This document shows, in pieces, positions 17,411-26,035 of a stretch of DNA of 64,000 nucleotides (position 1 is its first letter; every line of letters starts with the position of its first letter). This DNA comes from Clostridiaceae bacterium (lineage in GTDB: Bacteria > Bacillota > Clostridia > Peptostreptococcales > Tindalliaceae): assembly GCA_024635995.1 (NCBI GenBank), contig JAGXHW010000022.1, forward strand, positions 1 to 64,000. The letters run 5' to 3'. The notes beneath the pieces are model-generated. The model saw only the letters and a program-made list of their open reading frames with translations, searched no databases and had not been told where the DNA came from. The translations under genes were made by a program, and so were the position numbers.

Positions 17411-18693
17411 CTGTAGCAGCTGTATTATTTGGTTCTTTAGTGGTGGCTTTGATACTTGGAGTACCTATTGCAGTATCGATTGGATTATCAGTGGTGGTTT
17501 CTTTTTTGTTTGTCGATATGCCTTTAGCTGCAATGGCACAGAGGATGTATGCTGGTGTTAGTACCTTCACATTGATGGCAATACCGTTTTTTATGCTTGC
17601 AGGAGCACTGATGGAAACAGGGGGAATGTCAAAACGACTGGTACGTTTTGCAAATTCTCTCATTGGAATGTTAGCTGGAGGTTTGGCGCATGTTCAAATA
17701 TTGGCTTCAATGTTTTTTGGAGCTCTTTCAGGTTCAGCTCCGGCTACTACAGCTGCAATAGGTTCAGCATTGATTCCTGAAATGAGCAGAAGAGGATACC
17801 CCAGGGAATTTTCGGCTGCGGTACAAGCTGTGGCGGGTACGGTGGGTACGATTATTCCCCCAAGTATACCAATGGTGGTTTATGGAGTAGTTGCCGGCCA
17901 ATCAATCGGAAAACTGTTTGCAGCTGGCATGGTACCAGGTGTTTTATATGGTCTTGGATTGATGACGGTAGTCTACTTCGTTGCTAAGAAAAAGGATTAT
18001 GGTAGTGCAACAGTGTTTTCTCTAAAAGAATGCTGGCTGTCATTTAAAGATGCGATATGGGCACTATTAGTGCCAGTCATTATTTTGGGAGGTATTTACT
18101 CTGGAATATTCACACCGACTGAAGCGGGAGCAGTTGCTGTGGTGTATGGGTTAATAGCAGGGATATTTATTTACAAAGAGTTGAATTTTAGTAAAACCGT
18201 AGAGGTTATGGCAAAGGCGTCAACAAACACAGCGATGGTGTTGCTAATTATTTCTGCCGCTGCTGCATTTTCGTGGCTTCTCAATATCAAAGGTGTCGCA
18301 GCACTTGTGGGCAGTTGGTTTGCTACCGCAGCAGGTGGTGGACCATTCATATTCATGACTCTGGTTGTTTTACTGTTGTTATTTATGGGATGTTTTATGG
18401 AAACAGTTGCAAGTGTGTTAATCGTTACACCAATTCTACTTCCAGTTGCAGTTTCTTTGGGTATTGACCCAATACATTTTGGCATCGTGATCGTTATGAC
18501 GCTTTCGCTTGGAATGAGTACACCGCCTGTCGGAGAAAATCTTTACATTGCTGCAAGTATAGCAGGGATTTCCTTTGAAAAACTTATTGGAAACATATGG
18601 CCATTCTTTTTGGTTGCGATTGCTGTGATTTTATTAGTCGCTTTTGTACCATTCATATCATTAATGCTGCCTAATTTTATGTACAATTTTTAA
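17407..18693 (+). CDS. dctM: TRAP transporter large membrane subunit (DctM)
   Basis: Large permease subunit that carries the transport path and couples solute uptake to a sodium or proton gradient. 428 residues with about a dozen hydrophobic segments. Family motifs are seen: FTLMAIPFFMLAGALMETGG, GALSGSAPATTAAIGS, VAGTVGTIIPPSIPMVVYGV and IFTPTEAGAVAVVYGL. With DctP and DctQ it makes a complete TRAP system. It overlaps dctQ and is followed by about 100 bases before the first enzyme gene, which remains in the same orientation and probably on the same transcript. Confidence 0.95.
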   Translation: MTVAAVLFGSLVVALILGVPIAVSIGLSVVVSFLFVDMPLAAMAQRMYAGVSTFTLMAIPFFMLAGALMETGGMSKRLVRFANSLIGMLAGGLAHVQILASMFFGALSGSAPATTAAIGSALIPEMSRRGYPREFSAAVQAVAGTVGTIIPPSIPMVVYGVVAGQSIGKLFAAGMVPGVLYGLGLMTVVYFVAKKKDYGSATVFSLKECWLSFKDAIWALLVPVIILGGIYSGIFTPTEAGAVAVVYGLIAGIFIYKELNFSKTVEVMAKASTNTAMVLLIISAAAAFSWLLNIKGVAALVGSWFATAAGGGPFIFMTLVVLLLLFMGCFMETVASVLIVTPILLPVAVSLGIDPIHFGIVIVMTLSLGMSTPPVGENLYIAASIAGISFEKLIGNIWPFFLVAIAVILLVAFVPFISLMLPNFMYNF

Positions 18694-18795
18694 CTCTCAC
18701 TGAACTCTGGAAAAATTCAACTGTGATAAATTCACCAAGATTATCGGGTTTTACGTGACCAGCAATATGTTTCAATATAGGAAGAGGTGGATCCT

Positions 18796-20061
18796 GTGGC
18801 TTGCTTACCAAAGATGTATAAGATCCAGCAAAACGTTCCTTCTCATGAGATTGAAGACATTGATAGTGAAATTAGATCAATTATTGCAAGCCTGATGATC
18901 TCAGACGGTATCAAAGGCCTTAAAATTGGTATCGCAGTGGGTAGCAGAGGTATTGATAATCTCACAACCATTTTGACAAGTCTAATAAATATCATTACAG
19001 AAAATGGAGGAGAAACAGTTATTATACCTGCGATGGGTAGTCATGGTGGTGGTACGGAACACGGTCAGCTTGAGGTTCTTGAAAGTCTTGGAATAACTGA
19101 GCAATCAATGAAAATTCCAATTTTAAGCTGTTCTACCAGCTCTCTCCTGGGTTACACAGATGGAGGTATTCCCGTATATTGCAGTAATGCAGTATTTCAA
19201 GTCGATAGAATTGTTCCTGTGAACAGAATTAAATCACACACTGATTTTTCGGGTAAAATTGAAAGCGGGATATGTAAGATGCTTGCAGTGGGTTTAGGAA
19301 ATCAGGATGGAGCTATGACCGTACATGCCCACTCATTGGTAAAAGGATATGAAACGGTTATTTATTCAGTAGCATCCTATCTAATTACAAAAATTCCGAT
19401 ACTCTTTGCTGTAGGCATTCTTGAAAATTGGAAAAGCAGAACGACTGAAATTAATGCTTTTTTATCCCAAGACATCATTACAACGGAGCCCAGGTTACTG
19501 GCCAGAATGAAAGCTTCTTCCATTAAACTACCGTTTAAAGAGATCGATGTTCTTATTATCGAAAATATTGGTAAGAACATTTCTGGTACTGGCATGGATA
19601 CAAAGGTGATTGGAAGGATCATGGTTAGAGGTCAGAAAGAACCGGAAGTTCCAGTGATCAAGCGGATCGTTGTCTTGAATTTAACACCAGAATCTCATGG
19701 GAATGCTACGGGTATTGGACTAGCTGATATAACAACGATGGATGTTTTTAAATCCATAGATATAAAAACCACCTCAATTAACAGCATATCGTCTATGTCC
19801 CCTGAGCAAGGTAAGCTTCCATGCATTTTAGAAAATGATCTTGAAGCAATAAAAGCAGGAATTTTCACTCTGGGAATTGCAGACGTGAAAAATATTAAAA
19901 TGGTCTATCTTAAAGACACACTGTCGCTGGAATATTTGTCTGTTTCTGATGCTTTGCTAAGCGAAGTAAATACGAACTCAAGCTTGGTAAGACTGGATGA
20001 AGGAGAAGAATTGTGTTTTGAAAACGGAGGCAAGATCATAAGTGTTTGGGGGAATGAATAA
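18796..20061 (+). CDS. LarA-like nickel-pincer isomerase family protein (DUF2088 type)
   Basis: About 421 residues resembling the LarA superfamily, in which a nickel-pincer nucleotide cofactor catalyses racemisation or epimerisation of 2-hydroxy acids. It belongs to the branch with IGIAVGSRGI, VIIPAMGSHGGGTEHGQLEV and VNRIKSHTDFSGKIESGICK, the last carrying the Lys and His expected around the cofactor. It differs clearly from the second LarA-type gene in this run (26036-27313). The GTG at 18796 is preferred because AGAGGTGG sits seven bases before it. The next gene starts immediately after the stop. Substrate unknown; a C3-C6 hydroxy-acid is inferred from context. Confidence 0.8.
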   Translation: MACLPKMYKIQQNVPSHEIEDIDSEIRSIIASLMISDGIKGLKIGIAVGSRGIDNLTTILTSLINIITENGGETVIIPAMGSHGGGTEHGQLEVLESLGITEQSMKIPILSCSTSSLLGYTDGGIPVYCSNAVFQVDRIVPVNRIKSHTDFSGKIESGICKMLAVGLGNQDGAMTVHAHSLVKGYETVIYSVASYLITKIPILFAVGILENWKSRTTEINAFLSQDIITTEPRLLARMKASSIKLPFKEIDVLIIENIGKNISGTGMDTKVIGRIMVRGQKEPEVPVIKRIVVLNLTPESHGNATGIGLADITTMDVFKSIDIKTTSINSISSMSPEQGKLPCILENDLEAIKAGIFTLGIADVKNIKMVYLKDTLSLEYLSVSDALLSEVNTNSSLVRLDEGEELCFENGGKIISVWGNE

Positions 20062-20367
20062 ATGACACAGATAATTGCACTCCAAATTCACCAAGATGAT
20101 GATGTTGCAACCATATTCATGAAAACTAAGCCAGGATGCGAAATCTGTGTTCAAGGTTTGGATGGGCAAACCAACTTATGTGTTGATGCGATTGAGAGTA
20201 TACCAATTGGGCACAAGATTGCATTAAGAAACATTGAAATCGGTCAAAAAGTTAAAAAGTATGGAGCAACAATAGGAAGGGCTACTTATTTTATTAAGAA
20301 AGGTGCGCTTGTCGATGTAAATAACCTGGAGAGTCAAAGGGGCAGAGGTGATCAAATTGTTGGATAA
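20062..20367 (+). CDS. UxaA-type hydro-lyase, small SAF-domain subunit
   Basis: 101-residue SAF domain equivalent to the N-terminal domain of altronate/galactarate dehydratases (UxaA) or to SuyA of sulfolactate sulfo-lyase. The fold is recognised by IPIGHKIALRNIEIGQKVKKYG and IGRATYFIKKGALVDVNNL. In most relatives the last segment is GxHVHxHN; here the histidines are replaced (GALVDVNNL), which is unusual and may reflect a different substrate. It overlaps the next gene, the large subunit, by 20 bases. Together they form one lyase that eliminates water (or another leaving group) from a hydroxy-acid. Confidence 0.85.
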   Translation: MTQIIALQIHQDDDVATIFMKTKPGCEICVQGLDGQTNLCVDAIESIPIGHKIALRNIEIGQKVKKYGATIGRATYFIKKGALVDVNNLESQRGRGDQIVG

Positions 20368-21529
20368 TCCTCTGTCCATTAATGCATATCAACGAAAAGA
20401 TGGATCTGTAGGTATTCGAAATCATCTTGTTATTATATCCACTGTTGCCTGTGCCAATTCAGTCGCTGAAAAAATTTCGCAGAAAATAGAGGAAGCGGTT
20501 GCCTGCACACATCCTTATGGTTGTGATCAACTTGGATTAGATGCACAGCTGACATATCGTACTCTCAGTAGTATCGGAAAGCATCCAAATGTGGGAGCAG
20601 TACTCGTTGTCGGACTTGGCTGTGAAGAGATAAGTGCCGAGGAACTCGCGGAAGAAATTGAAAAATCAGGAAAAACTGTGGAATTTATCAACATTCAAGA
20701 ATCAGGTGGATCAGAGGGAGCTGTTAACAGAGGTGTTTCTATCTGTCAGAGGCTTTTGATTGAACTCGAGAAAATGAGAACCACACATGTCAATCTGAGT
20801 GAATTAATCATTGGTTTGGAATGTGGGGGATCAGATTATACTTCTGGAATTGCCTCTAACCCAGCTTTAGGTATTGTGACAGATATCTTAACAGAAATTG
20901 GTGGTAAAGTTATATTTGGAGAAACAACTGAATTGTTAGGTGCAGAACATATTTTAGTTAAAAGAGCTTCTTCACCTATTGTTAAAGACTACATTCTGGA
21001 TAAAGTGGATTCAATAGAACAGGAAGCTAAAAAGATGAAAGTGGATATTAGAGGAGCGCAACCGTCTCCGGGGAATATTGCTGGCGGCATTAGCACAATT
21101 GAAGAGAAGTCATTAGGAGCCATTTGTAAAACAGGAAAAAGCCAAATAATGAGTGCGTTAGATTTTGGAGTTGCACCAACTGTTTCGGGACTTAGTTTTA
21201 TGGATACACCTGGAAATGATTTGCTATGTACGTGTGGTTTGGTAGCTGGTGGAGCAAACTTGGTTTTATTTACAACTGGGCGTGGAACACCAATGGGCTT
21301 TCCCATAGCACCTGTGGTCAAAATAACTGCTAATAAAAAAACAGCAATGAACATGAGCGGGAATATTGATATCGATATCTCTGGGATATTGGAAGGGACA
21401 GTAAGTGTTCAAGATGCAGGGCAGAAGATTTATCAGGCGATTTCAGATATTGCAAATGGTCAATTGGTTAGAGCTGAATTGCTGGATCATAGGGAATTTG
21501 GTATACCAAGAATAGGTCCTACTCTTTAA
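20348..21529 (+). CDS. UxaA-type hydro-lyase, large subunit
   Basis: Catalytic subunit of the altronate/galactarate dehydratase family, 393 residues, also the fold of SuyB. Motifs in order: YQRKDGSVGIRNHLVII, THPYGCDQLG, VVGLGCEEI, LIIGLECGGSDYTSGIASNP, EKSLGAICKTG, SFMDTPGNDLL and LFTTGRGTPMGFP. The cysteines in GCDQ, GCEE and ECGG are those thought to hold iron in the family. The GTG start at 20348 overlaps the small-subunit gene. Whether it removes water from a sugar acid or sulfite from a sulfonate cannot be decided from sequence alone; dehydratase is the default. Confidence 0.88.
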   Translation: MIKLLDNPLSINAYQRKDGSVGIRNHLVIISTVACANSVAEKISQKIEEAVACTHPYGCDQLGLDAQLTYRTLSSIGKHPNVGAVLVVGLGCEEISAEELAEEIEKSGKTVEFINIQESGGSEGAVNRGVSICQRLLIELEKMRTTHVNLSELIIGLECGGSDYTSGIASNPALGIVTDILTEIGGKVIFGETTELLGAEHILVKRASSPIVKDYILDKVDSIEQEAKKMKVDIRGAQPSPGNIAGGISTIEEKSLGAICKTGKSQIMSALDFGVAPTVSGLSFMDTPGNDLLCTCGLVAGGANLVLFTTGRGTPMGFPIAPVVKITANKKTAMNMSGNIDIDISGILEGTVSVQDAGQKIYQAISDIANGQLVRAELLDHREFGIPRIGPTL

Positions 21530-21557
21530 TATTGTAGACATTAAAGGAGTGAAAGGG

Positions 21558-23270
21558 TTGAACAGCCAAAAAAGCAGGAAAGCTGGTCCCGAAATAGATC
21601 CATTGTGGCTTGGTAGCGGATGGTCGTCGGAGGATCTACAAAAACCACAGATATTACTGGATACAGCATATGGAGACAGCCATCCGGAAAGCATGCACCT
21701 TAAAAATCTCGCTATCGATGCGAAAATTGGTGTGTACAAATCTGGTGGAAAGCCATCAATCTATACTGTTAGTGATATATGTGATGGGGTGGCGACAGGT
21801 CATGGTGGCATGAGTTATTCACTGGTTTCTCGGGACATTATTGCAGCGATGGTTGAAATTCATGCGAAATCAGTGCCTTTTGATGCTATGATCACTTTTT
21901 CTTCCTGTGATAAGTCAACACCCGCGCATTTAATGGCGTTAGGATTACTGGATATTCCATCAATACACTTTTGTGGCGGTTCAATGTTACCAGGCCCGGA
22001 TAATACCTCAGCTGAAAAATGTTATGAAACCAGAGACTTAGTTGCTCAGGGAAAAATGGGCGAAAAAGAGCAAACGTTTTACAAGCTTAACGCTTGTCCA
22101 TCGTATGGTGCATGTCAGTATATGGGAACAGCAAGTACCATGCAAGTTATGGCTGAATCTCTTGGCATGTCACTTCCTGGCAATGCATTAATGCCTGCTG
22201 GTACAAATATGATGAATCGTCTTGCACAATTGGCTGGAAATCAGATTATGGAACTATTTAAAAAGAACATAACTCCAAAGAAAATTTTGACCAAAAAAGC
22301 ATTTGAAAACGCTATGATAATTCATGCTGCAGTATCTGGTTCAACTAATGCAGTGCTTCATCTGCCAGCTATTGCAAAAAAAGTGGGGATCACAATATCA
22401 CCTGAAGAATTTGATTACTACAACAGAAAAATTCCGGTCTTAGTAGGGTTAAAAACATCAGGCCCTTGGCCGACCCAGATGCTTTGGTATGCAGGCGGAG
22501 TTCCAGGAATTATGTTGGTATTGAAAGATATGCTACACATGGATGCACTAACAGTCACTGGAAAGACAGTTGGTGAAAACCTGGAAGATTTGGAAAAAGA
22601 AGGGTTTTTCAAAATGACCCATTCATTTTTGAGCAACTATGGCAGGGTCCCAGAAGAAATAATTCAGCCATTATCAAGACCCTATAATACCAGTGGAGGA
22701 CTATCAATATTAAAAGGCAATATTGCTCCAGAAGGTGCTGTTGTTAAACATTCTGCTGTATCTTCTGAGATGCACCATCACATTGGACCAGCTAAGACCT
22801 ACAACTGTGAAGAAGATGCGATCGATGCAATTGTATCCGGTGGGATAAATCCAGGAGACATAATAATTATCCGTTATGTGGGTCCTAGAGGAGCTGGTAT
22901 GCCTGAGATGCTTAAGACAACTGAAGCTATTTTTAACCGTCCCGATTTATGCGCCACAACAGCATTAATAACTGATGGCCGGTTCTCTGGAGCCACTCGC
23001 GGCCCAGCAATAGGACATGTTACTCCAGAGGCAGCTTGTGGGGGGCCCATAGCCATTATTGAAAATGGAGATTTAATCAGCATCAATATACCTGATAGAA
23101 GAATTGACATAGTAGGCCACGGTGGAGAACAAAAAAGCAATGAAGAAATTGATTTACTAATTAAAGTAAGAACTGAAAAATGGCGCTGTCCTGCAAACAA
23201 AAAAGAAGGAATACTTGACTTATACAGTCGAGTGGCTGGGTTGACAATGGAGGGAGGTGCTATGTTTTAG
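21558..23270 (+). CDS. IlvD/Edd-family dehydratase
   Basis: Iron-sulfur dehydratase of the dihydroxy-acid/6-phosphogluconate dehydratase family, about 570 residues. It turns a 2,3-dihydroxy-acid into a 2-keto-3-deoxy acid. Cluster ligands are visible in FSSCDKSTPAHLMA and ACPSYGACQYMGTASTMQ. The C-terminal swivel domain shows RYVGPRGAGMPEM and ITDGRFSGATRGPAIGHVTPEA. It is not in a branched-chain amino-acid operon, so a sugar-acid or similar substrate is more likely than valine-pathway DHAD. AAAGGAG lies 8 bases before the TTG at 21558; the GTG at 21549 overlaps that site. It is the second dehydratase of this gene run. Confidence 0.9.
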   Translation: MNSQKSRKAGPEIDPLWLGSGWSSEDLQKPQILLDTAYGDSHPESMHLKNLAIDAKIGVYKSGGKPSIYTVSDICDGVATGHGGMSYSLVSRDIIAAMVEIHAKSVPFDAMITFSSCDKSTPAHLMALGLLDIPSIHFCGGSMLPGPDNTSAEKCYETRDLVAQGKMGEKEQTFYKLNACPSYGACQYMGTASTMQVMAESLGMSLPGNALMPAGTNMMNRLAQLAGNQIMELFKKNITPKKILTKKAFENAMIIHAAVSGSTNAVLHLPAIAKKVGITISPEEFDYYNRKIPVLVGLKTSGPWPTQMLWYAGGVPGIMLVLKDMLHMDALTVTGKTVGENLEDLEKEGFFKMTHSFLSNYGRVPEEIIQPLSRPYNTSGGLSILKGNIAPEGAVVKHSAVSSEMHHHIGPAKTYNCEEDAIDAIVSGGINPGDIIIIRYVGPRGAGMPEMLKTTEAIFNRPDLCATTALITDGRFSGATRGPAIGHVTPEAACGGPIAIIENGDLISINIPDRRIDIVGHGGEQKSNEEIDLLIKVRTEKWRCPANKKEGILDLYSRVAGLTMEGGAMF

Positions 23271-23369
23271 AGTTTGATTAGTAATTATATGTGAAGTTCA
23301 GGAGATCTGTTTACTAATAAATGGTGGAAATGAAAAGTTCATAAAATATAATAATGGGAGGAAATGAAA

Positions 23370-24719
23370 ATGTTAAGAGAGTCTCTACCCAAAGTAATAA
23401 CTGAACTGCCAGGTCCTAAGTCAAAAGAGGTAATTGAAAGACGATTAAACGCTATACCTTCAGCAATTAGTTGTGCCACTCCGTGTGTAATTGATCGTGG
23501 TGAAGGCGCCATGATTCAAGATTTAGACGGTAATATTTTTGTTGACTGGGTGGGTGGTATTGGTGTATTAAATATTGGCTATAGTCATCCTGAGGTAATT
23601 GAAGCAGTCAAACACCAAGTTGATAGATATTTTCATCCCCAAATCAACACGATTCATTACTCAGAGTATATTGAGCTGGCAGAATTGGTGAACAAAATAA
23701 CGCCGGGAGATTTTAAAAAACGTACCGCTTTTTTCAATAGTGGAGCAGAAGCTGTGGAAAATTCGATAAAAATCGCAAGAAAATATTCAAAAAGAACAGA
23801 GATAATTACGTTCACAGGTGGGTTTCATGGCAGAACCTACATGGCAATGACTTTGACAAGTACAGTAAAACCATATAAAAATGGATTTGCTCCACTGGTA
23901 CCTGGTGTGCATCGTGCACCCTATCCTTATACTTACCGAACAGATGACAATATTCCAAAGGAAGAAGTGCCGGATTATTGTATTGAGCAGCTTGAAAAAA
24001 TTCTTGTGGATGATGTTGCACCTGAAACAGTAGCAGCAATCATCATTGAACCGGTACAAGGCGATGGTGGGTTTGTCATTGCTCCTGATGAATACATTAA
24101 AAAACTTCGAGCTATTTGTGACAAATATGGTATCTTGTTAATTGCCGATGAAATTCAAACTGGTTACTGTAGAACCGGCAGATTGTTTGCCACAGATTAT
24201 TGGGCAGATTACGGTGTTTATCCTGATATCCTCATTACAGCCAAATCCATGGCAGGTGGACTTCCGATCAGTGCAGTTACCGGTAGAGATGAAATTATGG
24301 AAGCCTGTGCATCCGGAGAGCTTGGAGGCACTTATGGAGGGAATCCGGTTGCTTGTGCATCAGCACTTAAGGTCATTGAAGTGTTGCAAAGGGACAACTA
24401 TGCGGAAAAAGCAGTAAAAATTGGCGAAGTGTGCATGAAAAGATTTGAAGCATGGTATGAGAAGTATGAATTTATTGGGGAAATCCGTGGCAAAGGCGCA
24501 ATGCTTGCATTTGAAATTGTGAAAGATCGTGGAACAAAAGAACCAGATGCAGAGAGAGTGAACCGGATTATGACAGCTTGTAAGCAAAAAGGGTTAATCC
24601 TAAAAAATGCAGGTCCTTTTGGACAAGTAATAAGAGCCTTAATGCCACTGAACATAACAGCGGAGCAATTGGAAGCGGGCTTAAGCATTCTTGAAGAAGT
24701 ACTTGAACAAGAAGTGTAG
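23370..24719 (+). CDS. Class III PLP aminotransferase (omega-amino acid type)
   Basis: About 449 residues of the acetylornithine/4-aminobutyrate aminotransferase family, which moves the amino group between an omega-amine (GABA, beta-alanine, taurine and others) and a keto acid. Seen: FFNSGAEAVENSIKIARKY, TGGFHGRTYMAMTLT, LLIADEIQTGYCRTGRLFA and the PLP lysine in ILITAKSMAGGLPISAV. The closing IRALMPLNI fits GabT relatives. GGGAGG with an 8-base spacer supports ATG 23370. Next to an acylating aldehyde dehydrogenase and CoA ligase, it could generate the aldehyde they consume. The precise amine is unknown. Confidence 0.9.
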   Translation: MLRESLPKVITELPGPKSKEVIERRLNAIPSAISCATPCVIDRGEGAMIQDLDGNIFVDWVGGIGVLNIGYSHPEVIEAVKHQVDRYFHPQINTIHYSEYIELAELVNKITPGDFKKRTAFFNSGAEAVENSIKIARKYSKRTEIITFTGGFHGRTYMAMTLTSTVKPYKNGFAPLVPGVHRAPYPYTYRTDDNIPKEEVPDYCIEQLEKILVDDVAPETVAAIIIEPVQGDGGFVIAPDEYIKKLRAICDKYGILLIADEIQTGYCRTGRLFATDYWADYGVYPDILITAKSMAGGLPISAVTGRDEIMEACASGELGGTYGGNPVACASALKVIEVLQRDNYAEKAVKIGEVCMKRFEAWYEKYEFIGEIRGKGAMLAFEIVKDRGTKEPDAERVNRIMTACKQKGLILKNAGPFGQVIRALMPLNITAEQLEAGLSILEEVLEQEV

Positions 24720-24791
24720 CTAGACAAAAAGTCGGTTCAATTTGAAATGTAAGGCATTTTGAAAGAAAAATAATTGAATGGAGGATTTGTG

Positions 24792-26021
24792 GTGAATTTA
24801 CGTGACGAGACATTAAAAATCCATCGTGATAATAAAGGTAAAATTAGTGTGACCAGCAAACTTGAGCTTAAAACAAGACACGATCTTTCATTGGCGTATA
24901 CTCCTGGAGTGGCTGAACCATGTAAGGATATTCATATAGACAAGGAAAAAGCCTATGAGTATACGTCTAAAGGCAACCTCGTTGCCGTGGTATCTGACGG
25001 AACGGCAGTTTTAGGTTTGGGAAATATTGGGCCTGAGGCGGCGATGCCTGTTATGGAAGGTAAATCAATTTTGTTTAAAGCGTTTGCAGGGATTGATGCA
25101 TTTCCTATATGCCTTGGAACAACAAATGTTGATAAAATTATTGAACACGTAAAATTATTAGAACCGACATTTGGCGGTATTAATTTGGAAGACATAGCTG
25201 CACCTGCCTGCTTCGAAATTGAGAAGAAGCTTGTTGAATCAATGAATATCCCGGTATTTCATGACGATCAACATGGTACAGCTATTGTAGTGCTGGCAGG
25301 ACTTATTAATGCAACAAAGCTCACCGGGAAAAAAATTGAAGATCTGCAAGTGGTGGTAAATGGCGCTGGCGCTGCGGCTGTGGCTGTGGTCAAACTTCTA
25401 ATGAGTAAAGGGTTAAAGAATGTCATTATGTGTGATCGTCAAGGTATTATTTACGAAGGACGACCTGGGAAATCCGATCATTCGAAGCAAGAGATGGCAA
25501 AAATGACAAATCGAAATATACTCAAGGGAAATTTAGAAGATGCTATCAAAGGTGCTGATGTTTTTATTGGATTATCGTCAGGTAACGTGGTGACTAAGCA
25601 AATGGTTAGCAGTATGGCGCCAGACCCAATAATATTCGCCATGGCAAACCCAACGCCTGAAATAATGCCTGAAGACGCTTATGAAGGAGGCGCTAAAGTA
25701 GTTGCCACAGGCAGATCTGATTTTGACAATCAAATCAATAACGTATTGGCTTTTCCTGGTGTATTTAGAGGGGCACTTGACACTCGTGCAAAGGTAATTA
25801 ATGAGGAAATGAAAATTGCGGCGGCGTATGCAATCGCAGGAATTGCATCTGAAAAAGGACTTCGAAACAATTATATAATACCAGATCCATTAGATGTATT
25901 AGTTGCACCTAAGGTGGCCGCGGCTGTTGCTAAGGCTGCAATGGAAACGAAAGTCGCCAGGGTTACTGTAAATGTTGAGGAGATCGAGAAAAAAACTCAA
26001 ATGATGGCATCCATTAAGTAG
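24792..26021 (+). CDS. NAD(P)-dependent malic enzyme (short form)
   Basis: Oxidative decarboxylation of L-malate to pyruvate, CO2 and NAD(P)H in the cytoplasm. 409 residues, the short bacterial form without the phosphotransacetylase domain. Motifs: LAYTPGVAEPCKDI, FHDDQHGTAIVVLAGLINA (metal and substrate binding), the nucleotide site VVNGAGAAAVAVVKLL and IIFAMANPTPEIMPEDA. GGAGG seven bases upstream selects the second of two adjacent GTG codons (24792). The LarA gene follows 14 bases after the stop, which suggests conversion of D-malate to L-malate ahead of this step. Confidence 0.93.
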   Translation: MNLRDETLKIHRDNKGKISVTSKLELKTRHDLSLAYTPGVAEPCKDIHIDKEKAYEYTSKGNLVAVVSDGTAVLGLGNIGPEAAMPVMEGKSILFKAFAGIDAFPICLGTTNVDKIIEHVKLLEPTFGGINLEDIAAPACFEIEKKLVESMNIPVFHDDQHGTAIVVLAGLINATKLTGKKIEDLQVVVNGAGAAAVAVVKLLMSKGLKNVIMCDRQGIIYEGRPGKSDHSKQEMAKMTNRNILKGNLEDAIKGADVFIGLSSGNVVTKQMVSSMAPDPIIFAMANPTPEIMPEDAYEGGAKVVATGRSDFDNQINNVLAFPGVFRGALDTRAKVINEEMKIAAAYAIAGIASEKGLRNNYIIPDPLDVLVAPKVAAAVAKAAMETKVARVTVNVEEIEKKTQMMASIK

Positions 26022-26035
26022 GAAAGGATTATAAT

